Assembly: GCA_041687675.1 (NCBI GenBank)
Contig: JAWLBM010000027.1
Coordinates: 4,838-68,837 of the forward strand
Length of the DNA stretch: 64,000 bases
Direction of reading: 5' to 3'
DNA from: JAWLBM01 sp041687675
GTDB taxonomy: Bacteria; Pseudomonadota; Alphaproteobacteria; Rhizobiales; Pleomorphomonadaceae
Below are positions 1 to 8,756 of this stretch, piece after piece (position 1 is the first letter of the stretch; each line of letters starts with the position of its first letter). A program made the position numbers and the translations under genes. The notes below the pieces were generated by a model that searched no databases, had not been told where the DNA came from, and was given only the letters and a program-made list of their open reading frames with translations.

Positions 1-2
1 AG

Positions 3-389
3 GCGAGCCGGCTGTTCGCCGAGATGACCGGCGGCCGCTACCCCGCCCTCGTCGCCGACTTCGGCGACGACGGCAGCCCGGTCCTCAAGGTCCGCCGCGA
101 GGACGACCGGGTGCTCGAGACGGTCGCGCTGTCGGAGGGCACCCGCGACCAGCTGTTCCTGGCGCTCCGTCTCGCCACCCTGGTGGACCACGCCGGACGC
201 GCCGAGCCGCTGCCCTTCGTCGGCGACGACCTGTTCATCACCTTCGACGAGACGCGCACGGCGGCGGGCCTCGAGGCCCTGGCGGGCTTCGGGGAGAAGG
301 TGCAGGCGATCCTGTTCACCCACCACGAGCACGTCGCCGCGATCGCCGCCGAGCGGCTCGGCAACCGGGTGGACGTGATCCGGCTCTGA
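3..389 (+). CDS. YhaN-like AAA ATPase, C-terminal part only
   Basis: The window begins inside this gene; 128 residues of its C-terminus are visible. They contain the second half of an SMC/Rad50-like ATP-binding head: an ABC-type signature (LSEGTRDQLFLALRLA), a Walker B-like strand ending in FDETRT, and a switch histidine in ILFTHHEH. This spacing is typical of the YhaN family, large coiled-coil ATPases often encoded after a YhaO-type metallophosphoesterase in a putative DNA-repair nuclease pair. The partner and the coiled coil would lie upstream of base 1, so the pairing is inferred. The assignment to the SMC-like ATPases is solid; the YhaN label is likely. Confidence 0.8.
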   Translation, partial: ASRLFAEMTGGRYPALVADFGDDGSPVLKVRREDDRVLETVALSEGTRDQLFLALRLATLVDHAGRAEPLPFVGDDLFITFDETRTAAGLEALAGFGEKVQAILFTHHEHVAAIAAERLGNRVDVIRL

Positions 390-411
390 CGACGACCCGG
401 CGGGCCGCCGG

Positions 412-840
412 TCAGGCGAGGTCGTACGGCGGCGCACCCGGGAAGCGGGGCGCGTCGTCGGCGATCACCAGCCAGGACGGCCGGCTGCCGTCGAAGCCGT
501 GGCCGACCGGCCGCACCGCCTCGGGCTCGTCGAGGGTGCCGACGGTCACGCCGACGGAGCCGCCGCGCCGGTTCGTGGTGGCGTGGGTGTGGGCGCCGCA
601 GGTGCCGCAGTGCCAGCGGGTGCCGCCGCCGCCGCGGCTGTAGCCCACCGGCTCTCCGCGCGTCAGCCGGAAGCCGGCGGCGGGCACCTGCACCCAGGCC
701 AGGGTGATGCCGCCGCTCGCCTTGCGGCAATCGGCGCAGTGGCAGTAGTCGGTGACTGAGGTGGCGGGGTCGATCTCGTAGCGGATGGACTCACAGAGGC
801 AACCGCCGGCAAGGCGGGTATGCGACGTGTCCTTCGTCAT
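412..840 (-). CDS. GFA-family (CENP-V/Gfa domain) zinc protein
   Basis: A 142-residue single-domain protein with the cysteine pattern of the glutathione-dependent formaldehyde-activating (Gfa/CENP-V) fold: GGCLC near the N-terminus, CHCADCRKASG around residue 33, and WHCGTCGAH near residue 77. These cysteines bind structural and catalytic zinc in characterised members. Most members have no proven substrate, so formaldehyde activation should not be assumed. Its start codon overlaps the stop of the upstream arfB gene as ATGA, so the two are probably translationally coupled. A second GFA gene lies at 19444-19923. Confidence 0.85.
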   Translation of the reverse strand: MTKDTSHTRLAGGCLCESIRYEIDPATSVTDYCHCADCRKASGGITLAWVQVPAAGFRLTRGEPVGYSRGGGGTRWHCGTCGAHTHATTNRRGGSVGVTVGTLDEPEAVRPVGHGFDGSRPSWLVIADDAPRFPGAPPYDLA

Positions 841-1259
841 TCGTCGGGTCCGGGTGTCTTGCGTGCACGCTTTATGCTGCCGCGGCGCGTCTTGGCATCG
901 ACGCGGCGGACCTTGCTCGCCCGGGTCGGGCGTGTGGCGACGCGCGGCTTCGGCGGCACCGCCGCCTCGCGCAGGATGGCGACCAGCCGCTCGACCGCGT
1001 CGGCGCGGTTGCGCTCCTGCGTGCGGTGGCGCTGGGCGGTGATGACGATTTCGCCGTCCCGGGTCACCCGGCGGCCGGCGATGCGGGCCGCGCGCACCTT
1101 GACCTCCCAGGGAATGCCGGCGGCGTTCCAGAGATCGTAGCGCAGGCTCACCGCCGTCGCGACCTTGTTGACGTTCTGCCCACCGGGTCCGGAGGCCTGC
1201 ACGAAGCTCTCCGTCAGGTCGCGCTCGTCGATGGCGATCTTGTCGTTGACCGGGATCAT
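837..1259 (-). CDS. arfB: Alternative ribosome-rescue factor / peptidyl-tRNA hydrolase ArfB
   Basis: This 140-residue protein is a short class I release-factor homologue without a codon-recognition domain. The catalytic GGQ tripeptide sits in SGPGGQNVNK near residue 22, and the C-terminus is a basic tail (RRVDAKTRRGSIKRARK) of the kind ArfB inserts into the empty mRNA channel to release stalled ribosomes. The start at MIPVNDK is chosen because homologues begin there; an upstream in-frame ATG would add 12 poorly conserved residues. Together with the overlapping GFA gene it forms a two-gene unit. Confidence 0.9.
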   Translation of the reverse strand: MIPVNDKIAIDERDLTESFVQASGPGGQNVNKVATAVSLRYDLWNAAGIPWEVKVRAARIAGRRVTRDGEIVITAQRHRTQERNRADAVERLVAILREAAVPPKPRVATRPTRASKVRRVDAKTRRGSIKRARKTPGPDE

Positions 1260-1305
1260 GGCGAGAAACCTAAGGGCGCGCGTCCGGGGCGGCAAGCGGC
1301 GGCTG

Positions 1306-2517
1306 TCACGCCTGCGCCGGGGCGGCGGCGCGCTCGCGGCGGACGAGGAACCAGGCGAGACCGGCGACCTGCAGCACCAGCAGGATGCCGAAGGCGACGG
1401 TATAGGCGCCGCCGAGCCCGAGCGCGGGCTTCGTCGCGTCGACCACGTATCCGACCGCCCCCTGCGTCACGAAGGCGGAGACGAAGACCACGAAGTTGAG
1501 CGCGGTGTTGACCCGGCCGGAGAGTTCGCGCGGGAACGCGCCGGTCAGCGCCGGATAGCTCAGCATGCTGATGGTGGCGAAGAAGGCGAAGCCGACCCAG
1601 GCGACCACGGCGGCCGGGACCGGCGCGAACAGGATCACCGGCTGGGTCAGCGCGAACAGGGTGATGCCGGCGACGGCCCCGGTCGAGACCGGGACGCCGC
1701 GCCGCGCCAGCGCCGCGCCGAGCGTCCCTCCGAAGACGAATCCCAGCGTGGTGGCCGCCGCCATCACCGACAGGATCAGCGAGGCGTCGCGGGGCGAGAA
1801 GCCGGCGACGTCGCGCAGCCACGGCCCCGCCCAGAGCGACTGCAGCGACAGCGCGGTCATCTGCGCCGCGGTCGTCACCGGGGCGATGGCGAGAAAGGGC
1901 CGGCTGGTGAGGATGCGGCCGACCTCTCGGAACTGCTCGGCAATGCTGGCGCGGCCGGGCGCGGCCCGCGGCGTCGCCCCGAAGACGAGGAGCAGCGCCG
2001 CCGCCAGCAGCGAGAGCGCCGCCAGCAGCCAGAAGAGGCCGCGCCAGCCGACGAGCCCCATCGCGAACTCGGACGGCCAGCCGCCGGCGAACAGGCCGAG
2101 GCCGCCGATCGCAAGGTGGAGGCCGTTGACGAGCGGCAGCTTCTCGATCGGCACCAGGCTGGCGTAGGCCTTGAAGGCGGCCATCAGGCAGGCGGAGACG
2201 CCGAGGCCGATCAGGGCGCGGCCGAGCGTCAACGTCCCGACGTCCCCGCCGACGGCGAACAGCGCCGCCCCGGCCGCCGCGATGGTGAGCAGCCCCGCCT
2301 CCACCTTGTGCGCCGGCCAGCGGTCGAGCACCACGCCAAGGGGAAGCTGCACGGCGGCAAATGTGAGGAAGTAGGCGCTGGTGAGGAGGCCGAGCGAGGC
2401 CTGGTCGATTCCGAGGTCGGCCGTGATCCCGGTACCCGCCACGGCGTTCACCGAGCGGTAGAGATAGGAGAGGAAGTAGCCGAATGCGAAGGGGGCGAAG
2501 ACGCGGACGGGGATCAT
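1306..2517 (-). CDS. Major facilitator superfamily transporter
   Basis: A 403-residue polytopic membrane protein with about 12 predicted helices. It has an MFS motif A-like loop (GVVLDRWPAHKVEAG) between helices 2 and 3 and a central cytoplasmic linker rich in Ala, Pro and Arg. The substrate cannot be read from the sequence; the order of helices resembles the nitrate/sugar-phosphate-like MFS carriers. I prefer the ATG at 2517 over the GTG at 2523 because an AGAGGTGA ribosome-binding site is properly spaced only for the ATG. It stands between arfB and a divergent flavoprotein gene with no obvious functional link to either. Confidence 0.8.
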   Translation of the reverse strand: MIPVRVFAPFAFGYFLSYLYRSVNAVAGTGITADLGIDQASLGLLTSAYFLTFAAVQLPLGVVLDRWPAHKVEAGLLTIAAAGAALFAVGGDVGTLTLGRALIGLGVSACLMAAFKAYASLVPIEKLPLVNGLHLAIGGLGLFAGGWPSEFAMGLVGWRGLFWLLAALSLLAAALLLVFGATPRAAPGRASIAEQFREVGRILTSRPFLAIAPVTTAAQMTALSLQSLWAGPWLRDVAGFSPRDASLILSVMAAATTLGFVFGGTLGAALARRGVPVSTGAVAGITLFALTQPVILFAPVPAAVVAWVGFAFFATISMLSYPALTGAFPRELSGRVNTALNFVVFVSAFVTQGAVGYVVDATKPALGLGGAYTVAFGILLVLQVAGLAWFLVRRERAAAPAQA

Positions 2518-2740
2518 GCTCACCTCTGCCCGGCGGCGCGCGGGAAGCGACGGTCTAGCAGGCGCGGCGCCGTCCGCTCAAGCCGCTGGGCGACGATTGG
2601 ACGGCGCGGCGGCGACATCGTCCGCGGCGACGCGGACGTTCGGCGGGAGAGCGGGAAGTCGTCCGCTGCGCGGCGGCGCTTGTGCCCGGCGGGGCTTGCT
2701 GATGGTGTAGCGGCCCCTGGAACGGCGGGCGGGAGAATCG

Positions 2741-3952
2741 ATGGCGGCGGGACGGATCGCGGTGGTGGGCGGCGGGCCGGCGGGGCTGATGGCCGCCGAC
2801 CGGCTGTCCGAGGCCGGGCTCGACGTCGACCTCTTCGAGGCGATGCCGACGGTCGGGCGGAAGTTCCTGCTCGCCGGCAAGTCCGGGCTGAACCTCACCC
2901 ATGCCGAGCCCTTCGAGGCCTTCCGGACCCGCTACGGCGCCGCCCTGCCGCGCCTTGCCGCAGCGCTCGACGCGATGACGCCGGACGCGGTGCGCGCCCT
3001 TGCCGAGGGGCTCGGCAGCGAGACCTTCGTCGGCTCCTCCGGACGGGTCTTCCCGCGCGAGATGAAGGCCTCGCCGATGCTGCGGGCCTGGCTGCGCCGG
3101 CTCTCGGGCCGCGGCGTGCGCATCCTCGTCCGCCACCGCTGGACCGGGTTCGGCGAGGATGGCGCGCTCCGCTTCGCCGCGCCCGGCGGCCCGGTCGAGC
3201 TCCGGCCCGCGGCCACTGTGCTCGCCCTTGGCGGCGCCTCCTGGCCGCGGCTCGGCTCCGACGGCTCGTGGACCGCAATCCTCGCCGCTGCCGGCGTGCC
3301 GATCGCGCCCTTCCGCCCCGCCAACATGGGCTTCGAGGTGGACTGGAGCGAACCCTTCCGCACCCGCTTCGCCGGCCACCCGGTGAAGACCGTCACCGCC
3401 ACCGTGGCGGGCGTGATGATCCCGGGCGAGTTCGTCGTGACCGGCTGGGGGATCGAGGGGAGCCTCGTCTATGCCCACGCGGCCGCGCTGCGCGATGCGC
3501 TTGAGGCGGGCGGGCCGGCGATGATGAGCCTCGACCTCCTGCCCGGCCGGGACGCCGCGCGGGTCGCCCGGGACCTCGCCCGGCCGCGCGGCAAGGCCTC
3601 CTTCGCCAATGCGCTGCGCAAGGCGACCGGGCTCGAGGGGGTGAAGGCGGGGCTCGTGCGCGAATGCCTGGCGGACGCGGTCCGCGCCGATCCGGAGCGC
3701 CTCGCCCGAGCGCTGAAGGCGCTGCCGCTCCCGGTGCTCCGGCCTCGGCCGATCGCGGAAGCGATCTCCTCGGCCGGCGGCGTCCGCTTCGACGGCGTCG
3801 ACGACGGGCTGATGCTGAGGGCGCTGCCGGGCGTCTTCGTCGCCGGCGAGATGCTCGACTGGGAGGCGCCGACGGGCGGCTACCTGATCACCGGGTGCCT
3901 GGCGACCGGCAGGGCCGCCGCCGAGGGCGTGCTCGCCCGGCTCGGCCGCTGA
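2741..3952 (+). CDS. HI0933/TIGR03862-type NAD(P)/FAD-dependent flavoprotein
   Basis: The 403-residue protein opens with a Rossmann dinucleotide-binding motif (VVGGGPAGLMAADRL) followed by the acidic end of strand 2 (DLFEA). It ends with the conserved FAD-contacting block GEMLDWEAPTGGYLITGCLATG. This architecture is the HI0933-like (BaiN/YhiN) family; the length and the PTVGRKFLLAGKSGLNLTH segment match the alphaproteobacterial subgroup named TIGR03862. The physiological substrate is unknown. A GGGAGA ribosome-binding site lies just before the ATG. Its stop is only 3 bases from the stop of the convergent folD gene. Confidence 0.85.
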   Translation: MAAGRIAVVGGGPAGLMAADRLSEAGLDVDLFEAMPTVGRKFLLAGKSGLNLTHAEPFEAFRTRYGAALPRLAAALDAMTPDAVRALAEGLGSETFVGSSGRVFPREMKASPMLRAWLRRLSGRGVRILVRHRWTGFGEDGALRFAAPGGPVELRPAATVLALGGASWPRLGSDGSWTAILAAAGVPIAPFRPANMGFEVDWSEPFRTRFAGHPVKTVTATVAGVMIPGEFVVTGWGIEGSLVYAHAAALRDALEAGGPAMMSLDLLPGRDAARVARDLARPRGKASFANALRKATGLEGVKAGLVRECLADAVRADPERLARALKALPLPVLRPRPIAEAISSAGGVRFDGVDDGLMLRALPGVFVAGEMLDWEAPTGGYLITGCLATGRAAAEGVLARLGR

Positions 3953-3955
3953 TGC

Positions 3956-4828
3956 TCAGGCCGCGATCCCGGCGGCGCGGCGGGCCGAATCCAGCGTGTT
4001 CAGCATCAGGCAGGCGATGGTCATCGGCCCGACGCCGCGCGGCACGGGGGTGATCGCGGAGGCAACCCTGGCGGCCGCCTCGGTGTCGACGTCGCCGACG
4101 ATCCTCGCCTGGCCGCCCTCCTCGATGCGGTTGATGCCGACGTCGATCACCACCGCGCCGGGCTTCACCCAGTCGCCCTTCACCATCCGCGGCCGCCCGA
4201 CCGCGGCGACCAGCACGTCCGCCGTCCGGCAGACCGCCGGAAGGTCCGCCGTGCGCGAATGGGCGATGGTCACCGTGGCGTTGCGGCGGAGCAGCAGCTG
4301 CGCCATCGGCTTGCCGACGATATTGGAGCGGCCGATCACCACCGCGTGGCGGCCCGAGAGGTCCGGCATCACCGTGTCGACGAGGATCTGGGCCCCGCGC
4401 GGCGTGCAGGGGACGAAGCCGGGCAGCCCCACGGAGAGCCGGCCGGCGTTGAGCGGGTGGAAGCCGTCGACGTCCTTGTCCGGGTCGATGAGGCCGAGCA
4501 CCTTGTCCGCGTCGATCTGCGGCGGCAGCGGCAGCTGCACCAGGATGCCGTGCACCGCCGGGTCGGCGTTGAGGCGGCGGACGAGGTCGAGGAGGTCCGC
4601 CTCGGCCGTCGCCTCCGGCAGCCGGTGCTCCAGCGAGCGCAGCCCGCACTCGGCCGTCGCCTTGAGCTTGTTGCGCACGTAGACCGCGCTCGCCGGGTCG
4701 TTGCCGACGAGCACGACGGCGAGGCCGGGCACGATCCCCGCCGCGGCCTTCAGGGCCGCCGCGTCGGCCGCGATTTCCGCCCTCAGGTCCGCCGCGATCC
4801 GGAATCCGTCGATGATGGTGGCCGCCAT
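3956..4828 (-). CDS. folD: Bifunctional methylenetetrahydrofolate dehydrogenase / methenyl-THF cyclohydrolase
   Basis: FolD interconverts 5,10-methylene-, methenyl- and 10-formyl-tetrahydrofolate in the cytosol using NADP. The 290-residue protein has the family landmarks: the YVRNK catalytic lysine motif near residue 51, GILVQLPLP near residue 95, VDGFHPLNAG, the NADP-binding VVIGRSNIVGKPMA, and the terminal TPVPRGVGPMTIACLM. The open reading frame runs another 324 bases upstream, but that part is low-complexity Arg/Ala/Ser sequence. The ATG at 4828 gives the expected N-terminus and length. Confidence 0.97.
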   Translation of the reverse strand: MAATIIDGFRIAADLRAEIAADAAALKAAAGIVPGLAVVLVGNDPASAVYVRNKLKATAECGLRSLEHRLPEATAEADLLDLVRRLNADPAVHGILVQLPLPPQIDADKVLGLIDPDKDVDGFHPLNAGRLSVGLPGFVPCTPRGAQILVDTVMPDLSGRHAVVIGRSNIVGKPMAQLLLRRNATVTIAHSRTADLPAVCRTADVLVAAVGRPRMVKGDWVKPGAVVIDVGINRIEEGGQARIVGDVDTEAAARVASAITPVPRGVGPMTIACLMLNTLDSARRAAGIAA

Positions 4829-4949
4829 GTCCGCCTTCCCCGCGTCTCTGCGGGACCGGCAGCCCCCCGGAGCCGGCCCCTCGTCGCGGCGTTCATGGCG
4901 GATCCCGGCGCCGATGTCACGTCCCGGGAGCGACGCATCGGGCGAATGT

Positions 4950-7328
4950 TCAGGCGGCGACCCGCTTCCGGCCGGCCGGCGGCGGCTCGCGATCGCCGCG
5001 GGTGAGGTGCTCGTAGCGCTGGATCGGCAGCGGCATGCCGACCATGAAGCCCTGCACCTCGTCGCAGGCCTCACCGGAGAGGAAGGCGATCTGCGCCTCG
5101 GTCTCGACGCCCTCCGCGACCACGCGGATGTCGAGGCTGCGCGAGAGGCCAACCACCGCCCGGACGATGGAGGCCGCCTGGCCGTGCGTCCCCACCCGGT
5201 CGACGAAGGAGCGGTCGATCTTCAGCTTGTCGAAGGGGAACGACTGCAGCGTCGAGAGCGACGAGTAGCCGGTGCCGAAGTCGTCCATCGCGATGCGGAT
5301 GCCCATTGCCTTGAGCCGGCGCAGCACGTCCAGCGCCCGCTGCGGATTGCGGATCAGCGCCGTCTCGGTGACCTCCAGCTCGAGCCGGGTCGGCGACAGC
5401 CCGGTGCCCACCAGGATCTCGCGGACGATGTCCGGCAGCTGCTGCTGCTCGAGCTGCAGCGGCGAGAGGTTGACGGCCACGGTCAGCGGCCGCTCCCAGC
5501 GGGCCGCCTCGGACGCGGCGGTGCGCAGCACCCATTCGCCGAGCTGGGCGATGAAGCCGCTCTCCTCGGCGATGGCGACGAAGATGGTCGGCGCGATGGT
5601 GCCGTGCACCGGATGCTCCCACCGCACCAGCGCCTCGAAGCCGGTCACGGTCCGGCTGCCGAGATCGACCAGCGGCTGGTAGGCAAGGCTCAGCTGGCCC
5701 GCGCCGATGGCCTCGCGCAGTTCGAAGGCCAGCATGCGGCGCAGCCTCGTCTCCTCGTCCATCGCCACCTCGAAGAAGCAGGAGACGCCGCCGCCCTGGT
5801 CCTTGGCGCGGTAGAGCGCCATGTCGGCCCGGGCGACGAGGAGGTCCGCGCTGGTGCCGTCGGCCGGGGCCACCGCCACGCCGACGCTGCCGCCGACGAC
5901 GATCCGCTGGCCCTCGTGATCGATGGTCCCGGCCAGCGCCGCGACGATCGCCTGCGCGATCTCGGCGCAGCCGTGCGGCACCGGGACGCCGGGCACTACC
6001 ACGGCGAACTCGTCGCCGCCGAGCCGGGCCGCCGTCGCGCCCTCGGGCAGCAGGCCGCGCAGCCGCTGGGCGACCTCGACCAGGACCGCGTCGCCGGCCC
6101 GGTGGCCGAACACGTCGTTCGCCTCCTTGAAGCGGTCGAGGTCGATGATGAACAGGGCGAGCGAACCGCCGCCCGCCTCGACGGCCGCTGAGGCGCGCTC
6201 CAGCTCGCGGCGGAAGGCGGTGCGGTTCGGCAGCGCGGTCAGCGGGTCGTGCTCGGCGAGGAAGCGGATGCGCAGCTCCGCGTCGCGGCGATCGGAGAGG
6301 TCGCGCACCGCGAAGACGACGTGCGGCCGGCCGTCGTAGTCGAGCGGGCGGGCCACCACCTCCACCGGCACCGGCTCGCGGCCGGGAACGTTCAGCAGCG
6401 CCTCGCGGACGAGCGAGGGATCGCCGCCCTCCTCCATCTGGTCCCCGGTGACGAGGCCGCCGACGAACTCGGCGCCGCGCAGGTGCTCGACCGGGCGGCC
6501 GATCAGCCGGACGAGGGTCTCGTTGACCTCCACCACCCGGTTGCCGTCGAGGATGGCGAGACCCTCCACCGAGGCGTCCGCGAGCCGCTTCAGCCGCCGC
6601 TGCGAGGCGAACTCCGCGTCGCGGTGAATGAGCGCGGTCGCCATGCCGGTGCCGATGGTCAGGAACACGGCGAGCGCCACGGCCGCGGCCACGCCCCAGG
6701 AGCCGATCACGGCCGGGCCGTCGAAGACCTGCACCCCCGGCCTCAGGGTGGTCGAGAAGAGCAGCAGCAGGCAGGAGACGGTCGCCGCCGGAGCCATGAT
6801 CGCGGCGGCCAGCGAGGACGGGCGGCGCACGCCGGGCGTGCGGAAGGCGAAGTGGGCGGCGGCGATCGTCAGCGTGGCGGCGAGCAGCACCGTCAGGGTG
6901 GTCCCGGCGGACAGGGCCGGCGCGGGGTCGAGCGGCAGCGCCCGCACCTCGATGGCGATGACCGCGACGAGACCGGCGGCGGCGACGAAGCCGGCCGCCA
7001 GCGCGCGCGGGGTCGAGCGCCGGTTGGCGATCAGAAAGGAGGCGAGCGAGGCGGCGACGGCGATGAAGAAGGCGGTCACCACGAGGTTGGCCCTCAGCCC
7101 GGCCTGCCCCGCGAAGGTGGACACCAGCAGCGTCGCCGCGGACCACGTGCCCGTGCCGCTGACCACCCCGGCGAGGAACACCCAGCCGATGCGGCCGTCG
7201 AGGCTCGTTTCCCGCGCGCGGTCGGCGAGACGGAAGCCGGTGAGATGGACGGCGAAGGCCAGCAGCGTCGCCAGCGCGGCGGCGGCTGCGACCGGAAGGA
7301 CGGCGAATTCGACAAGTGGCTCGACCAT
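4950..7328 (-). CDS. Membrane-anchored PAS-GGDEF-EAL cyclic-di-GMP protein
   Basis: A 792-residue signalling protein. Residues 1-230 hold about seven hydrophobic helices. A PAS-like segment (LADASVEGLAILDGNRVVEVNE) follows at about 245-350, then a GGDEF domain (about 353-515, RLGGDEF at 436-441) and an EAL domain (about 532-775, EALVRW near 565, DDFGTGYSS later). Both catalytic motifs look intact, so diguanylate cyclase and phosphodiesterase activities are both possible. No RxxD inhibitory site precedes GGDEF. The N-terminal region resembles a seven-helix MHYT sensor, but where MHYT domains carry a Met-His pair this protein reads GTGTWSAATLL. Ligand and signal are unknown. Confidence 0.88.
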   Translation of the reverse strand: MVEPLVEFAVLPVAAAAALATLLAFAVHLTGFRLADRARETSLDGRIGWVFLAGVVSGTGTWSAATLLVSTFAGQAGLRANLVVTAFFIAVAASLASFLIANRRSTPRALAAGFVAAAGLVAVIAIEVRALPLDPAPALSAGTTLTVLLAATLTIAAAHFAFRTPGVRRPSSLAAAIMAPAATVSCLLLLFSTTLRPGVQVFDGPAVIGSWGVAAAVALAVFLTIGTGMATALIHRDAEFASQRRLKRLADASVEGLAILDGNRVVEVNETLVRLIGRPVEHLRGAEFVGGLVTGDQMEEGGDPSLVREALLNVPGREPVPVEVVARPLDYDGRPHVVFAVRDLSDRRDAELRIRFLAEHDPLTALPNRTAFRRELERASAAVEAGGGSLALFIIDLDRFKEANDVFGHRAGDAVLVEVAQRLRGLLPEGATAARLGGDEFAVVVPGVPVPHGCAEIAQAIVAALAGTIDHEGQRIVVGGSVGVAVAPADGTSADLLVARADMALYRAKDQGGGVSCFFEVAMDEETRLRRMLAFELREAIGAGQLSLAYQPLVDLGSRTVTGFEALVRWEHPVHGTIAPTIFVAIAEESGFIAQLGEWVLRTAASEAARWERPLTVAVNLSPLQLEQQQLPDIVREILVGTGLSPTRLELEVTETALIRNPQRALDVLRRLKAMGIRIAMDDFGTGYSSLSTLQSFPFDKLKIDRSFVDRVGTHGQAASIVRAVVGLSRSLDIRVVAEGVETEAQIAFLSGEACDEVQGFMVGMPLPIQRYEHLTRGDREPPPAGRKRVAA

Positions 7329-7464
7329 GCGGCAGTCCTCTCCTCGGAAAAGAGGCTACCAGCCAGCCGTGCACATAGCGCTTCCCCGGTAGACCCAAAT
7401 GGCGGCCCGGCGGCAATCTTCCGTCAACCCTGCGGCGGCCGGAGCGGGAGGCGCGCAAGGCCGC

Positions 7465-8511
7465 TCACGCCTCCAGCGCCCCCGGGCGGGCGCCGGCCGA
7501 GGGGGCCGAGCCGAGGATCTTCAGGAGGTCGTCGCCGAGGCGGGTCAGCCGGTGGGCGCGTCGGGTGAGGACGGTCCCCGCCTGCGGGGCCCGCACCGTC
7601 ACCGCCCCGCCGGGCATGCCGGGATCGACGAGGATGTCGACCAGCGGATCGCCGGCGGCCACGCGGTCGCCGGGCGCCACGTGGTAGAGCAGCGCGCCGC
7701 CGGCGGGCGCGCGGACCACCTCGACGTTCTCCTGCGGCACGGCGGGGCCGGACCAGCCGGCCGGCGCGGAGATCCCGTCGTCGCGCACCACCCCGCGCCC
7801 GACGAGGAAGCGGTAGAGGCCGTCGGCGTCGCGCCGGGCAGTCTCCGGCGAGACGTCTGCCTCGCCGCGCAGTTCGACCGTGGTCACCGCGCGGCGGGCG
7901 ATCTCGGGGTCGCCGAGGTGCGGCTTCACCGCCGCCTCCTCGAAGGCGGCGTCGCTGCTGCCGTCCCAGACGATCACCGCCACGCAGCCGAGCGCGGCGG
8001 CGAGATCCGAGAGCGCCGGCCACAGCGGCTTCGGCACGTAGAGGTAGCACGGCGACTGGTCGTCGCAGTGGAGGTCGAGGACGATCTCGTGCCGGAGCGA
8101 GAGCGCGAGCAGGCGCGCCTTGAGCCGCCTCTCGGCCGGCACCGGCGCGTCCATTCCCGGGAGCGACGACGGGTCGGGCCGGTCGAGCAGCGGGAAGTCG
8201 CGATTGAAGTTGACCCGGGAGCCGAAGCCGAAGCGGCCGAGGTGCTGGCCGAAGAGGTGCTGGCCGGCGCCGATCGGGTTGGCGTAGGGCACCACGGTCA
8301 CGTCCCCCGCGAGCCGCCCGTCGGCCTCCGCCCTCGCCAGCATCGGCAGCAGGAAGTGGATCGCCGCGACGCCGGGCAGCTCGCTGCCGTGCAGCGCCGC
8401 CTGGAGGTAGGCGCCGGGCGCGAACGGATCCGACCCCGCCAGCCGATGCACCTTCAGCCTCCACTCCATTCCCGGCGTGTCGCCGCGAAGGATCTCCTCC
8501 TCCGTCCGCAT
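7465..8511 (-). CDS. Succinylglutamate desuccinylase/aspartoacylase-family zinc hydrolase
   Basis: A 348-residue M14-like carboxypeptidase-fold amidohydrolase. Zinc ligands are recognisable as HGSELPG near residue 44 and LHCDD near residue 149, and the substrate-binding Asn-Arg pair as NFNRDF. The C-terminal half carries a biotinyl-lipoyl-like beta barrel (VRAPAGGALLYHVAPGDRVAAGDPLVDIL), as in many AstE/AspA-like proteins that are not true AstE. No arginine-succinyltransferase genes are nearby, so the substrate is open. The start at MRTEEEI is preferred over one 31 codons upstream because GGAGG precedes it. Confidence 0.82.
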   Translation of the reverse strand: MRTEEEILRGDTPGMEWRLKVHRLAGSDPFAPGAYLQAALHGSELPGVAAIHFLLPMLARAEADGRLAGDVTVVPYANPIGAGQHLFGQHLGRFGFGSRVNFNRDFPLLDRPDPSSLPGMDAPVPAERRLKARLLALSLRHEIVLDLHCDDQSPCYLYVPKPLWPALSDLAAALGCVAVIVWDGSSDAAFEEAAVKPHLGDPEIARRAVTTVELRGEADVSPETARRDADGLYRFLVGRGVVRDDGISAPAGWSGPAVPQENVEVVRAPAGGALLYHVAPGDRVAAGDPLVDILVDPGMPGGAVTVRAPQAGTVLTRRAHRLTRLGDDLLKILGSAPSAGARPGALEA

Positions 8512-8645
8512 GGTCCGCTCGCCTCCGTTTCCGGGAGAGTTACCAGCCGGCCCGCCCGCCGTCACCCGCTCTCCACGTCGCCCGGCCGCGCGACGCCTCC
8601 CCACGCTCGACGTCGTCCGGCCGCCCGACGCCTCCCCAAGCTCAA

Positions 8646-8733
8646 CGTCATCCCGGCGAAAGCCGGGATCCAGTCCCGGCCAAGGCCTTGACGCCGCGAG
8701 GGTTTCTGGATCCCGGCTTTCGCCGGGATGACG
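8646..8733. repeat. Dispersed 88-bp palindromic element, copy 1
   Basis: Two 28-base arms (8646-8673 and 8706-8733) are exact reverse complements, separated by a 32-base loop. The arm begins CGTCATCCCGGCGAAAGCCG. Two further copies with the same arms lie at 16659-16746 and 33285-33373. The element sits between the 5' end of the aspartoacylase-like gene and the 3' end of cysG. The transcript would fold into a very long hairpin that could end transcription in either direction. It encodes nothing visible. Confidence 0.95.
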
Positions 8734-8756
8734 TCGAGAGGGATGCAGACGTCCGG

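Noticed and set aside
1165..3504. 779-residue plus-strand reading frame
   Set aside because: It is Arg/Glu/Gly low complexity, runs antisense to the MFS gene and out of frame with the flavoprotein gene, a typical high-GC shadow.
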